Positions 35,054-44,361 are shown, counted from the stretch's first letter. The stretch is DNA of 64,000 nt from Rhodococcus sp. BP22 (GCF_014281965.1 NZ_JACFTB010000005.1:1-64000); one strand, 5' to 3'. Notes: generated by a model not told the origin, from the letters alone. A program made the numbers and translations.

Positions 35054-36226
35054 TTATCCAGACTCGGGATCGGCGTTGTCCGCCCGCGGCGGAGCCTCCC
35101 GAGGCAGCCGAGACTCTTCGTACAGGCCCCTGGTTTCTCGCTGTTCGACTGCTTCTCGCTGTTCGACGGCGATGTCGTATTCGAGGTTCTCGTGCTGGTG
35201 GTTGCGGAACACGACGAGGAAAACAACCCAGCCGACGATCGCGACGAGGATGAAACTGACACCGCGATAGACGAAGGCGGCTGCGACGGCCTGTGACGCG
35301 CTGATGCTGGCCGCGCTGGTGAGAAAGGCGATCAGGGTGGCGTCGACGATGACGAGCCCACCCGGCGCGAGCGGCACGGATCCGACGGCCTTGCCTGCGG
35401 CGAAGGCGATGAGCAGACCGGAGAGTCGGGGGTCTGCGCCGACGGCGAAGCAAGCGAAGCCGAGGCAGGCGACGTCGGCGAGTCGGTGAACCGCCGACCA
35501 CGACACGGTGAGCGCGCCGTCGCGTGTGCCGAGTCGAACCGATTGAACTTGTTCGATGATCTCGTCGATACGCTCGGCACCGGTATCGGTGGGCCGGTTA
35601 CGGAAGTCGTTGATCTTGCGCAACGTCCACTGGGCCGTGCTGCGTATCGCCTGCGGGTGTGCGGAGATGTACCGCACTCCCAGGACGATCAGGACGACGC
35701 CCGCAATCGGCAGTACCAGGGTGAACGTGTTGACCGATCCGCCGACCAGGAGGGCGCCACCGACGCCGAGGACTGCGAGTCCCGCGGCCGCGATAACTCC
35801 GGAGATCGCGAGCTGCCACGAGGCGACTACCGGACTCGCGCCCCACCGTCGGGTCTCACGGTAGGTGAACGCGGTGGAGAAGACCTGTCCGGCGGGCAGC
35901 GTCAACGACATGGCAGTGCTGCCGTAGATGACCGAGACCGACTTGGACTGACGGACGCGAACTCCGCCGGCTTCGAGCAGTTGCTTCTGGACGCGGCCGA
36001 ACGCGCTCAGTGAGAGTGCCTGGGCAAAGACACATGCGGCGAGCCAGCCCCAATGAATCTCGGTGAGGGCCTTCCACGACTCGTGCAACCGCGGCCAGAG
36101 GTAGATTCCCTCGCCGATGAGCAGTGCGAGCAGGGCAATCCCGACTACCCATTTGAACCAGTGGAGACGATTCCGCTTCCGTGGCCCGTCGGGGACGGAC
36201 TCCGGTCTTGGTTCGGCCACCTTCAC
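35054..36226 (-). CDS. YbhN/UPF0104-type integral membrane protein
   Basis: A 390-residue membrane protein with about eight hydrophobic segments, in the lysylphosphatidylglycerol-synthetase transmembrane-like family (YbhN/AglD). It carries the usual family features YGSTAMSLTLPAGQVFSTAF and GSVPLAPGGLVIVDATLIAFL. It lacks the soluble aminoacyl-transfer domain, so a flippase-like or lipid-handling role is more likely than lysyl transfer. Hydrophilic, charged C-terminal tail. GTG start. The adenylate cyclase gene lies 25 bases upstream on the same strand. Confidence 0.85.
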   Translation of the reverse strand: MKVAEPRPESVPDGPRKRNRLHWFKWVVGIALLALLIGEGIYLWPRLHESWKALTEIHWGWLAACVFAQALSLSAFGRVQKQLLEAGGVRVRQSKSVSVIYGSTAMSLTLPAGQVFSTAFTYRETRRWGASPVVASWQLAISGVIAAAGLAVLGVGGALLVGGSVNTFTLVLPIAGVVLIVLGVRYISAHPQAIRSTAQWTLRKINDFRNRPTDTGAERIDEIIEQVQSVRLGTRDGALTVSWSAVHRLADVACLGFACFAVGADPRLSGLLIAFAAGKAVGSVPLAPGGLVIVDATLIAFLTSAASISASQAVAAAFVYRGVSFILVAIVGWVVFLVVFRNHQHENLEYDIAVEQREAVEQRETRGLYEESRLPREAPPRADNADPESG

Positions 36227-36250
36227 AGGGTAACCACACTGCGCCCGCTG

Positions 36251-37762
36251 TCAGGGATTCTCGACCGGCCACGCAAGGTGTGTGCGTCTACGCCGGCCGC
36301 GTAACTGAACCTGATCACCGAGTTCCCAATGCGCCTGTTCCTCGTCGCTGGCGAAGTAGAGCGCGGACGTCGACGCGAGAACGCGGCCCGGTCTCAGCTT
36401 GGCCAGTTCGGTCAATCGAGACGCTTCGTTGACGGGATCTCCGATCACGGTGTACTCGAACCGCTCGGCTGCGCCGATGTTCCCGGCGACGGCCAGTCCC
36501 GCCGACACACCGATACCGATGTCGAGTCCGGTGATGTCGTTGAGGGCGAACCGCAGGTCACGAGCTGCAGCGAGCGCAGCGGTCGGCGCGTCGGGTCGGT
36601 CGAGGGGTGCGCCGAAAATGGCGAGTGCCGCATCACCCATGAACTTGTTGACGAATCCGTTGTGCTGATCGATGACGTCGACGACGACGCGGAAGAATTC
36701 GTTGAGGAGGACGACGACCTCACTGGGAGGACGCTCGGAAGCCGTCGCCGTCGACCCGACCATGTCCACGAAGAGCACCGCGACGAAGCGAGTCTCGCCT
36801 CCCAATTCGGTACCGAACTGCAATGCACGGCGCGCCACGTCTTCGCCGACGTGTGCGCCGAACAGTTCACGCAGGACGCGTCGTTCCGCGGACTCCTCCA
36901 TCATGCGGTTGAAGCCGACTTGCAGTCGTCCGATCTCGCTCCCGTCGAACACGTCGACCTCGACATCGTTCTCGCCGCGTTGGACACGCTCGATCGCCCG
37001 ACGCAGTTGCCGGATCGGGTCGGAAATCTGGCTGGCCGTCAACATCGACAGGATGAACGCCTGCCCGATAGCGAGGATGCTGAGCAGGATGATCGCTATC
37101 GCGAGCGAGTTGGGGGAGAACACCAGATCGGTGGTCAGCTGGGTCACACAGAGCAAGATGATGCCGATGACGGGCATCAGGGTGCCCAGCCCCCAGGTCA
37201 TCGCCATCCGGGTGCCGATTCCGGGTGTCATGGTCCGGTCGAATCGACCCTCGCTCAGTGCCATCGCAGCGAGGGGGCGCAGGATCCGTTCGCCGAGCAT
37301 GTAGGTGAATCCGAAAGTGACGGTGGCAGCCATGACCACGGTGACGATGACGGCGACAGCGAGCGACGGCATTTCTGCGACCGTCAGGAAGACGAACAGA
37401 ATACCCCCGAAGACCCACAGAAGGGCATGCACGATCGCTTGACGCAACGGCGCGTGCAGCGCAGTCATCTGCTCCTTACGGGTGGGTGGGCCACCCCGCA
37501 GCTGCCACCGAACGACCGTCCGCAACAGGCGGGACGCGTAATAGAGGCTGACCCCGCCTCCGAACAGCAGATAGATGCTGAAGATCCAGACATTGCGTGA
37601 TCGGTCCGCGATGATCGAGTCCGATTCGGCTATGGGCAGCCCATAGCGAACGAAGCCGAATACGAGCACCGCGCCGAAGAGGTTGGACAGGCCCATCGAG
37701 ACCATATAGAGCGGCCAGCGACTCTTCAGTGTGAGCGAGACCGCTCGGAAAGATGCCAGCAC
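36251..37762 (-). CDS. Membrane-anchored class III adenylate cyclase with HAMP
   Basis: A 503-residue protein: six hydrophobic helices (about 1-255), a HAMP domain (SDPIRQLRRAIERVQRGEND, with VDVFDGSEIGRLQ), and a class III cyclase domain (about 330-490). The metal-binding Asp residues are in FVDMVGST and NKFMGDAALAIFG, and a transition-state motif is in IGDPVNEASRL. This is the layout of M. tuberculosis Rv1318c-Rv1320c. It would make cAMP at the membrane. GTG start at 37762; upstream there is no ribosome-binding site but a -10-like element six bases away. Confidence 0.9.
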   Translation of the reverse strand: MLASFRAVSLTLKSRWPLYMVSMGLSNLFGAVLVFGFVRYGLPIAESDSIIADRSRNVWIFSIYLLFGGGVSLYYASRLLRTVVRWQLRGGPPTRKEQMTALHAPLRQAIVHALLWVFGGILFVFLTVAEMPSLAVAVIVTVVMAATVTFGFTYMLGERILRPLAAMALSEGRFDRTMTPGIGTRMAMTWGLGTLMPVIGIILLCVTQLTTDLVFSPNSLAIAIILLSILAIGQAFILSMLTASQISDPIRQLRRAIERVQRGENDVEVDVFDGSEIGRLQVGFNRMMEESAERRVLRELFGAHVGEDVARRALQFGTELGGETRFVAVLFVDMVGSTATASERPPSEVVVLLNEFFRVVVDVIDQHNGFVNKFMGDAALAIFGAPLDRPDAPTAALAAARDLRFALNDITGLDIGIGVSAGLAVAGNIGAAERFEYTVIGDPVNEASRLTELAKLRPGRVLASTSALYFASDEEQAHWELGDQVQLRGRRRRTHLAWPVENP

Positions 37763-37778
37763 AGGTTAAATTTACCGG
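37763..37778. promoter_or_regulatory. Symmetric 16-bp divergent leaderless promoter
   Basis: Only 16 bp separate two divergent GTG starts (37762 on minus, 37779 on plus). The exact centre is the palindrome TAAATTTA (37767-37774). On each strand TAAATT matches the TANNNT -10 form and lies exactly six bases before the GTG, the spacing expected if each transcript begins at its start codon. Neither gene has a ribosome-binding sequence in the gap. Confidence 0.6.
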
Positions 37779-39002
37779 GTGGGCACAGGCGAGCTGCGGG
37801 CAGAAGCACCAAAGGACCCTTCCGGTGCCCGATCGCCCGCGGATTCGGTTCATCCGTTGGTACGTGTCGGAGCGGAATGGACGTGGCGTCTGCTGGTTCT
37901 GTTCGCCGGTTTCGTGACCCTGTGCTATCTCCTCATCCGGCTCGAAACGGTGTTCATTCCTATCGGCCTGGCGCTGCTGGCCTCGGCGATGCTGGTGCCG
38001 ATCGTCGATTGGATGCAGCGACGTGGAGTTCCGAGATCCGCAGCAGTCATCGTCGTCATCATCGCCAGTATCGGTGTCGTCGTCGGGATCATGACGTTCG
38101 TCGTCGAGCAATTCATCGAGGGACTACCGCAACTCGGCGATCAATTCACCGCGAGCATCAACGACATCCAGTCCTGGTTGTCCACTGGCCCACTTCATAT
38201 AAGTGAGGATCAGATCCGGCAGACCAGCGACGAGGCCGTCAAGATCATCCAAGATAACCAGGCTGCGGTCACGTCCGGCGCATTGACCACCGCGACGTTC
38301 ATCGGTGAGGTATTCACCGGCGGGTTGTTGACGCTGTTCACACTGATCTTCTTCCTGTACGGCGGAGATCAGATCTGGAACTTCGTCACCAGGCTTGCCC
38401 CGACGTCGTCACGGCGGCGCATTCGCCTTGCCGGTAGCCAGGGCTTCGGCTCCCTGATCGGTTACGTTCGCGCCACGGTCGCCGTCGCCGCCGCCGACGC
38501 CGTCGGTATCGGAGCCGGGCTGGCCATTCTCGGTGTGCCCTTGGCATTGCCGCTGGCATCGTTGGTGTTCATCGGCGCGTTCATCCCTATAGTCGGGGCC
38601 TTCCTCACCGGATTCGTCGCTGTGTTCATCGCACTGGTGACCAAGGGGCTGATCACTGCGTTGATCACGCTCGGCATCGTCGTCGCAGTCATGCAACTGG
38701 AAGGGCACGTACTGCAGCCACTCCTCTTGGGACGCGCGGTGCGACTGCATCCTTTGGCTGTGGTCTTCGCCATCACCTTGGGAATCCTGCTGGCAGGCAT
38801 CATCGGTGGCCTGCTGGCCGTTCCAGTCGTGGCAGTGCTGAACACGGCGATCCGCTCGCTGCTGGCAGAGGACCCGGACGAGGTCTACGAGGAGCTGGAG
38901 GAACACGATCCGTCGGAGCCGCTGTTCCCGGCAACAGGGGACAGCCCACGCCCACGTAGTCGACAACTCGACCCAGGAACTCTCGAAAAGCCTGATGACT
39001 GA
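37779..39002 (+). CDS. AI-2E-family membrane transporter
   Basis: A 407-residue PerM/AI-2E-type protein with about eight hydrophobic segments, a periplasmic-type helical loop (VEQFIEGLPQLGDQFTASIN) and the conserved C-terminal EGHVLQPLLLGRAVRLHPL. Family roles range from quorum-signal export to sodium-proton exchange; no substrate is evident. GTG start with no ribosome-binding site. An acidic tail ends the protein. Its end overlaps the sensor-kinase start by eight bases. Confidence 0.88.
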   Translation: MGTGELRAEAPKDPSGARSPADSVHPLVRVGAEWTWRLLVLFAGFVTLCYLLIRLETVFIPIGLALLASAMLVPIVDWMQRRGVPRSAAVIVVIIASIGVVVGIMTFVVEQFIEGLPQLGDQFTASINDIQSWLSTGPLHISEDQIRQTSDEAVKIIQDNQAAVTSGALTTATFIGEVFTGGLLTLFTLIFFLYGGDQIWNFVTRLAPTSSRRRIRLAGSQGFGSLIGYVRATVAVAAADAVGIGAGLAILGVPLALPLASLVFIGAFIPIVGAFLTGFVAVFIALVTKGLITALITLGIVVAVMQLEGHVLQPLLLGRAVRLHPLAVVFAITLGILLAGIIGGLLAVPVVAVLNTAIRSLLAEDPDEVYEELEEHDPSEPLFPATGDSPRPRSRQLDPGTLEKPDD

Positions 39003-40125
39003 CGCACTTACTCCGCTCTGGCGCGCGTCGCAGGTGTTTCGATTCGTCACCCTGCTCTATGCGGTCAGCTACCAGGTCGCCTCGATGTCGTCCTACAGCA
39101 ATCCGCGCCTGAGCTGGTTCTTCGTGGCGCTGATGGCGGTGTGGACCGGGGTCTCGGCAGCGCTTCTCTCGGAGAAGAGAATTCCGCGATGGAAGGTGGT
39201 GTTCGCCGACCAACTCGTCGTCATCGGGTTGATGGCATCGACTCGGTTGGTCGCCGACCCCCAGTGGTACAGCACGCACCAGACTCTCCCGACGACATTG
39301 TGGGCCACCAATGCGGTGATTTCGGCGGCAATTCTCTTCGGGCCCAGGGGCGGAATTGCGTCGGCGATCGTGCTCGCGGCTGTGAGCGCATTGGTGCGCG
39401 ATCAGGTGAACTTCGATCTGTGGACGGATGCGACAGCGCCGGTTCTGGTGTCGGTCGGGCTTGCACTCGGGTTGGCGAGCAACACCGCGAAGCGCGCACA
39501 CTCGGAATTGGAGCGGGCCATCAGGCTCGCGGCGATCACCGAAGAACGCGAACGGCTTGCCCGCCAGGTGCACGACGGCGTCCTGCAAGTGTTGGCGCTG
39601 GTTCGTCGGCGCGGAAATGAAATAGGCGGTGCTGCAGGTGAACTCGCTGACCTTGCCGGTGAGCAAGAAGTTGCGCTGCGAATGCTGATCTCCGAGCAGG
39701 GGAACCCGAGCCGCGTCGATACCGGGGATGCACAGGTGGACCTGGGGAGTCTGCTCCGACAACAGGGCAGCACCACGGTGTCGATCTCTGCCCCGACGGA
39801 TCCAGTACTCGTCCACGAACCCGTCGCCGAGGAGCTCGCTGCCGTTCTCGCGACAGCGTTGTCGAACGTGACATTGCACGCGGGATCGGGTGCGCGCGCG
39901 TATGTTCTGCTCGAGGATGTAGCCGGTGACATCATCGTGAGTATTCGTGACGACGGCGTCGGGATAGCTGCCGGGCGCCTCGCCGAAGCTGAGGCAGAAG
40001 GCCGAATGGGTGTCTCCAAGTCGATACTGGGGAGAGTTGAGATGCTAGGCGGCACAGCAGTTCTCGACAGTGATGTCGGGACGGGGACCGAGTGGGAGAT
40101 TCGAGTGCCGAAGGAGTGGAAGTGA
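38995..40125 (+). CDS. macS: MacS-family sensor histidine kinase
   Basis: A 376-residue kinase with an N-terminal membrane region of about five helices (1-165), a HisKA_3-type dimerisation segment with the phospho-His in RQVHDGVLQVLALV (His about 198), and an HATPase domain with the N-box ATALSNVTLHAG and G-box RDDGVGI. It resembles actinobacterial MacS of the MacRS system. The gene overlaps the AI-2E gene by eight bases and the response regulator start by one base. Confidence 0.88.
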   Translation: MTDALTPLWRASQVFRFVTLLYAVSYQVASMSSYSNPRLSWFFVALMAVWTGVSAALLSEKRIPRWKVVFADQLVVIGLMASTRLVADPQWYSTHQTLPTTLWATNAVISAAILFGPRGGIASAIVLAAVSALVRDQVNFDLWTDATAPVLVSVGLALGLASNTAKRAHSELERAIRLAAITEERERLARQVHDGVLQVLALVRRRGNEIGGAAGELADLAGEQEVALRMLISEQGNPSRVDTGDAQVDLGSLLRQQGSTTVSISAPTDPVLVHEPVAEELAAVLATALSNVTLHAGSGARAYVLLEDVAGDIIVSIRDDGVGIAAGRLAEAEAEGRMGVSKSILGRVEMLGGTAVLDSDVGTGTEWEIRVPKEWK

Positions 40126-40781
40126 TGGAGGAACAGATTTCTGTCATGGTCGTCGACGACCACCCCATGTGGCGCGACGGAGTGGCACGCGACCTCGACG
40201 CGGCCGGATTCGACGTCGTTGCCACCGCTGACGGAGTCGGGTCCGCGGGGCGTCGCGCTCAGGCCACGCAACCGGCCGTCGTGCTGATGGACATGCACCT
40301 GACCGACGGAAACGGTGCCGACGCGACAGTCCAGGTACTGCTCGGTTCGCCGAACAGTCGGATTCTGGTGCTGTCGGCCTCCGCTGAACGCGGTGACGTG
40401 CTCGACGCAATCAAGTCCGGTGCCAGCGGGTATCTGGTCAAGAGTGCATCGGCCGAGGAATTGTTCGACGCCGTCCGGGCTACCGCCGCCGGGCAAGCCG
40501 TGTTCACTCCCGGTCTGGCCGGGTTGGTTCTCGGGGAGTATCGCCGTATCGCCACCGCCCCCGCGGACGCGAACGACACCGAAGTACTGCGTCCGATGCT
40601 GACCGACCGCGAAACCGAAGTGCTACGCCTCGTGGCAAAGGGGTTGAGCGCGAAGCAGATTGCGACCAAACTGACATTGAGCCATCGCACGGTGGAAAAT
40701 CACGTGCAGGCCACACTCCGCAAGCTGCAGCTAGCCAATCGTGTCGAGCTGACGCGTTACGCGATCGAACAGGGTTTGTGA
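40125..40781 (+). CDS. macR: MacR-like NarL/LuxR response regulator
   Basis: A 218-residue regulator. The receiver domain (about 1-120) has VVDDHPMW and the phospho-acceptor Asp in VLMDMHLTDG. The C-terminal LuxR HTH (about 150-215) is LTDRETEVLRLVAKGLSAKQ followed by IATKLTLSHRTVENHVQATL. ATG at 40125 overlaps the kinase stop (TGATG) and has AAGGAG eight bases upstream. It forms a pair with MacS. Confidence 0.9.
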   Translation: MEEQISVMVVDDHPMWRDGVARDLDAAGFDVVATADGVGSAGRRAQATQPAVVLMDMHLTDGNGADATVQVLLGSPNSRILVLSASAERGDVLDAIKSGASGYLVKSASAEELFDAVRATAAGQAVFTPGLAGLVLGEYRRIATAPADANDTEVLRPMLTDRETEVLRLVAKGLSAKQIATKLTLSHRTVENHVQATLRKLQLANRVELTRYAIEQGL

Positions 40782-40808
40782 GCCGCCCGCTCGGGGCAAC
40801 CCCACCCC

Positions 40809-41033
40809 ATGAGTGAGACGGACAAGCCAGTGGATACGACGGTGGACCCGACCGAGAAGTCGGCCGGCCTGGATGCGGACGGTGCGCAGAGTGCGGCCGA
40901 GCGTGGGGAGGCCGTCCGCGAGTTCGACGACCACCTGGACGGATCGGGCGACAAACCGACGTTCCCGACCCCTGATGCCGCGGAGGTCACCGACACCGAG
41001 ACGGACCCGAAGACAACGACGCGGACCGAGTAG
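40809..41033 (+). CDS. Small acidic disordered protein (hypothetical)
   Basis: A 74-residue open frame rich in Asp, Glu, Thr and Pro with no hydrophobic segment, starting MSETDKPVDTTVDPTEKSAG. Third codon positions are almost all G or C, as in the real genes around it, and the frame fills the gap between macR (28 bases before) and the convergent SRPBCC gene (one base after). There is no clear ribosome-binding site. No family was recognised. Confidence 0.5.
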   Translation: MSETDKPVDTTVDPTEKSAGLDADGAQSAAERGEAVREFDDHLDGSGDKPTFPTPDAAEVTDTETDPKTTTRTE

Positions 41034-41034
41034 C

Positions 41035-41424
41035 TCAGCGCTTGACCAACTGGGTGAGGGCGATCTTGGCGATCGGGGCATACGGAAGCACAAGCCCTGG
41101 GAAGCCGTCGACCGTCAACCACGTCCGTGAACCGGCGGGATGCGACTCGACGCCGTGGGTCAGCGTCAATCCCAGCGCACGGTTCTGCCACCAGGCCTGC
41201 CACGTCCAGGTTCGGGCCGCCTCGTCGACGGCGAGCACACGGAAGTCGATCCGAATCCAGAGTGGTCCCTCGACTCTGCCCGAGGTGTCGGCAACCAGCC
41301 GTTCGCCGTCGTAGTCGACGCCGCTGATCTGTGGCGCCCACGTCGACCAGAGATCGGGGTTCATGTAGCGCTCCCACACAATCCCTGCGGGAGCCGAGCC
41401 GGTCGCATCGATCGTGATTTCCAT
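41035..41424 (-). CDS. SRPBCC (START-like) domain protein
   Basis: A 129-residue single-domain protein of the polyketide cyclase/SRPBCC superfamily. It begins MEITIDATGSAPAGIVWERY, has DPDLWSTWAPQISGVDYDGE-like topology around residues 22-42, and ends with the long C-terminal helix. It probably binds a hydrophobic ligand; function unknown. ATG at 41424 is chosen because the domain begins there; the frame stays open upstream into the region of the divergent DUF1707 gene. Confidence 0.78.
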   Translation of the reverse strand: MEITIDATGSAPAGIVWERYMNPDLWSTWAPQISGVDYDGERLVADTSGRVEGPLWIRIDFRVLAVDEAARTWTWQAWWQNRALGLTLTHGVESHPAGSRTWLTVDGFPGLVLPYAPIAKIALTQLVKR

Positions 41425-41505
41425 ACTGTGGGCTGTACCCGCGAGCCGGTCCAGCGAACCTTGCAGTTCGAGGCAGTCGCTACGCGTGGGCATTATCCTG
41501 GATTC

Positions 41506-42159
41506 ATGGAGGCAAGGAATCTGCGAGTATCGGACGCCGAAAAAGAGCATGTCGGTGAGTTGCTGCAGCGTGCGGTCGGTCTGGGGATGTTGTCCCTCGG
41601 GGAGTTCACCGAACGTATGGACACTGCGCTTACCGCGAAGACGCGTGGTGAGTTGAACGCTGTGGTGGCGGATCTGCCCGGGATGCAGATCTCCGAGGAA
41701 TTTCGACCGACGGTCCCCGCAGCCTCGGCACCGTATCAGCAGAGCGCCCCCGCGTACGACCGGTCGCATACGTTGTCGTGGGATCGAAGTCAGGCAGCGG
41801 TCGTCCGCGGCACGATGTCGACGGTGTCACGCAAAGGTCCGTGGAATGTGCCACCACGGATGACGATCGACAGCAAACTTTCGCAGGTCACGCTGGACTT
41901 CACGCAGGCGATCATGTCGACCCAGGTCGTCGAGATCATGGTGAGCGATTATTGCAGCACTATCTCGCTGATCCTGCCCCCAGCGGCTACCGCTGACCTC
42001 AACGGCCTCGAAACCGTCGGAGGGAGTGCGAACAACAAGGTGCGCACCGGCCCGCCGATCGGGGCGCTGCACGTCATCGTGCGCGGGAAGGTCCGGTTCG
42101 GGACACTCACCGCCAAGCACCCACTGGGCACGTCGCTGCGCCGGATGTTCGGCAACTGA
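41506..42159 (+). CDS. DUF1707 plus LiaF-like C-terminal domain protein
   Basis: A 217-residue protein. The N-terminal DUF1707 domain (about 5-57, LRVSDAEKEHVGELLQRAVG then LGEFTERMDTALTAKTRGEL) is followed by a Pro-rich linker and a beta-rich C-terminal half like the cell-wall-active antibiotic response domain. No transmembrane helix. These proteins are common in actinobacteria, with little known. ATG at 41506; the 366 bases of open frame upstream cover the divergent SRPBCC gene and are not part of it. Confidence 0.82.
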   Translation: MEARNLRVSDAEKEHVGELLQRAVGLGMLSLGEFTERMDTALTAKTRGELNAVVADLPGMQISEEFRPTVPAASAPYQQSAPAYDRSHTLSWDRSQAAVVRGTMSTVSRKGPWNVPPRMTIDSKLSQVTLDFTQAIMSTQVVEIMVSDYCSTISLILPPAATADLNGLETVGGSANNKVRTGPPIGALHVIVRGKVRFGTLTAKHPLGTSLRRMFGN

Positions 42160-42251
42160 ATTCTTTCGTCAAGGGCAGTTCGGCAAACCCCTAGGTAATG
42201 AGGAGTAGAAATACTCAGCCGTTGCCGGGGGCCGTCCGACATGATCTGTCC

Positions 42252-44123
42252 ATGACGAATCCGCGTAGTGCCGGTGTCGATCCGCAATTGGTGGCGAGAC
42301 TGTCGGGCCAGTTCGCAGCACTGGGGGAGCACCTCAGGCAGGTTTCCGGCGAACTCGGGCAGCTGCATACACAACTGGCAGCGCAACAGGCGCCGATGTT
42401 CCCTGCCCAGCCCCAGACATTTGCCCAGCCCCAGGCATTTGCCCAGCCCCGTCCCTTCACTCCGCCCCAGCCTCAGCAGTTTGCTCAGCCCCAGCCCCAG
42501 CCCCAGCAGTTTGCCCAGCCGCAGCAGTTCCCTCGACCACCCCAGCCTGCACCGCCCCGGCCTGCCGCGCCGAAGAAGGAGCCATGGTGGCAGCGGGACG
42601 GTGTGATCTCTCGGCTGCTCGCGATCGCCGGTGCCGGAGTGACATTGATCGGCATCGTGATGCTGCTGGTTCTGGCAGCGCAAGCGGGGTGGTTCGGGCC
42701 GGAACTACGTGTCGGTGTGGGAGCGGCATTCTCGTTGGCGTTGGTCTACATCGGGTCCCGCATATTCGGTCGATCCGGCGGGAGGGTCGGTGGTATCGCT
42801 GTCGCGGCGACCGGAGTTGCCGGGCTGTATCTCGACGTCGTGGCCGTCACGGTGATCTACGACTGGCTCGAGCCGGCTCTCGGTTTGGCCGCTGCCTTCG
42901 GTATCGCAGCGGCTGGTATCGCACTGGCGGTGTCGTGGCGTTCGCAGCCGATGGCGGCGTTGATTCTTACCGGAGTTGCCGTGTGTGCACCGGTGGTCAG
43001 CGGCGGAATCACGTTGTCGGTCATCGGTTTTTTCGCTGCAACGTTCATAGCGACCTTCCCCGCCCAGCTCGGACGTGACTGGCCGTTGTTGAATGTGGCG
43101 CGCACGCTTCCGATCGTTGCCGCCACGTTGCTGGGAATAGCGGAGGCCTCGTCCGCTGGAGTTGGGACCGGCGATGCCGTCACGCTGTTGATCGTTGCAT
43201 CCGTCGTTGCCGCATTCGGGTTGGGAAGCTCGCTCGAACTCCTTCGCCGCAACGCAGCCGACACGATGGCATCGGCGATGATGGCGCTCGGTGCACTGCC
43301 GATTCTTGTGGTGGGTACCCTGTTCGAGCGTTGGACACTCGCGCTGGTCGAACTCCTGGTCGCCGTTGCCTGCGCGGCAACTATCGCCTTGGCGCGCTGG
43401 TTGCCGGTGCATGCCAGGATTGTGCTTTCCCTTGCCGGTGCGGCGGCGTTGTTGCAGGCCGTCGTCGTTCCGACCGCAGTGGAACTGCGTCCGCTGACGC
43501 TGTTGGCGGTCGCTGCTGCTGCACTCGTTCTTGCGCAGAAGCTCTCGTCCAAGATCGCCTACTTCATCGGCGGTGCATTCGCCGCACTCGGGACTATCGG
43601 TTTCGTTGTCGTCGCACCCGTCGACGGCCTCATGGATGCGGACTACGCCACCGGACATTTCGGCGTCGTGGTTGCGGGCCTGCTGTTGGTAGCGGTTGCG
43701 GCGGGCCTGGTTCTGGTTGCTGTACAACTCGGAATCGCCGAGCAGAACGTGCAGTCTTACTGGGTGTTCGCAGGCGTTGTCTCGCTCTACGGTCTGACGT
43801 CCGCGACGGTCGCGCTCGGAGTGGGAGCAATCGGCGGCACAACAGGTTTCATCGCGGGTCACTGTGCGGCCACTATCGGATGGATGGCGGTGGCCATGGC
43901 ATTGTTGATCATGGGGCTCCGAAGTGAGAAGTACGCGCACACTGCACTATTGGCGGGGCTGTCGCTGACGGCTGCTGCGGTGGCCAAGCTGTTCCTGTTC
44001 GATCTGGTTGCTCTCGACGGCCTCTTCCGCGTCGGCGCCTTCATCGTCGTCGGACTTCTGTTGCTCTTCGCGGGCACCAGATACGCAAAGGTGTTCGCAG
44101 ACCGCGAGGCTGAACAGGCATAA
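42252..44123 (+). CDS. DUF2339 polytopic membrane protein
   Basis: A 623-residue protein with a coiled N-terminus (VARLSGQFAALGEHLRQVSG), a Pro/Gln/Phe repeat region (about 50-110), then some 16 or more hydrophobic helices from about residue 125 to the end. DUF2339 proteins are large membrane proteins without known function. ATG at 42252 matches the usual N-terminus; an in-frame ATG at 42198 is also possible, and neither has a convincing ribosome-binding site. Confidence 0.82.
   Translation: MTNPRSAGVDPQLVARLSGQFAALGEHLRQVSGELGQLHTQLAAQQAPMFPAQPQTFAQPQAFAQPRPFTPPQPQQFAQPQPQPQQFAQPQQFPRPPQPAPPRPAAPKKEPWWQRDGVISRLLAIAGAGVTLIGIVMLLVLAAQAGWFGPELRVGVGAAFSLALVYIGSRIFGRSGGRVGGIAVAATGVAGLYLDVVAVTVIYDWLEPALGLAAAFGIAAAGIALAVSWRSQPMAALILTGVAVCAPVVSGGITLSVIGFFAATFIATFPAQLGRDWPLLNVARTLPIVAATLLGIAEASSAGVGTGDAVTLLIVASVVAAFGLGSSLELLRRNAADTMASAMMALGALPILVVGTLFERWTLALVELLVAVACAATIALARWLPVHARIVLSLAGAAALLQAVVVPTAVELRPLTLLAVAAAALVLAQKLSSKIAYFIGGAFAALGTIGFVVVAPVDGLMDADYATGHFGVVVAGLLLVAVAAGLVLVAVQLGIAEQNVQSYWVFAGVVSLYGLTSATVALGVGAIGGTTGFIAGHCAATIGWMAVAMALLIMGLRSEKYAHTALLAGLSLTAAAVAKLFLFDLVALDGLFRVGAFIVVGLLLLFAGTRYAKVFADREAEQA
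42405..42530 (+). repeat. Tandem Pro/Gln-coding repeats in the DUF2339 gene
   Basis: Three 18-bp units beginning GCCCAGCCCC (42405, 42423, 42441) are followed by irregular CAGCCCCAG and CAGCAGTTT units. They encode FAQPQ-type repeats. Slippage could change the length of this linker between strains. Confidence 0.65.
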
Positions 44124-44148
44124 CCCGAGACGGGACGAACCCGCCGGC

Positions 44149-44361
44149 TCAGTATGGTGCTGGCCGGCGGCGTTCGCGGACATTTTCGGCAGCGCGGTGT
44201 TGGCGAAAGCGGCGGCGAAGCTCGCGGATCCGATAATCGTCGAGGTCGCAGACCTGGGCGTGCAGCATCCATGTCTTCCCTGCACCAGGGGCGCCAGCGG
44301 TGATGATGGCGGAACGGCCGTCCCGACGCGGAGTCTGGCGCTCGAGCGGCCAGCGAGATAA
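44149..44361 (-). pseudogene. Fragment of a P-loop (zeta-toxin-like) gene
   Basis: An open stretch of 70 codons, without a start codon, bounded upstream by TAG. It reads WPLERQTPRRDGRSAIITAG then APGAGKTWMLHAQVCDLDDY, so a Walker A (GAPGAGKT) sits in the context typical of zeta-toxin/UDP-sugar kinases. After DDYRI it passes into an Arg-rich tail and stops, lacking most of the kinase domain. It is probably a remnant; the family assignment rests on the P-loop context alone. Confidence 0.45.

Noticed and set aside
41140-41505. N-terminal extension of the DUF1707 protein
   Set aside because: The extension would overlap the divergent SRPBCC gene; the DUF1707 domain begins right after ATG 41506.
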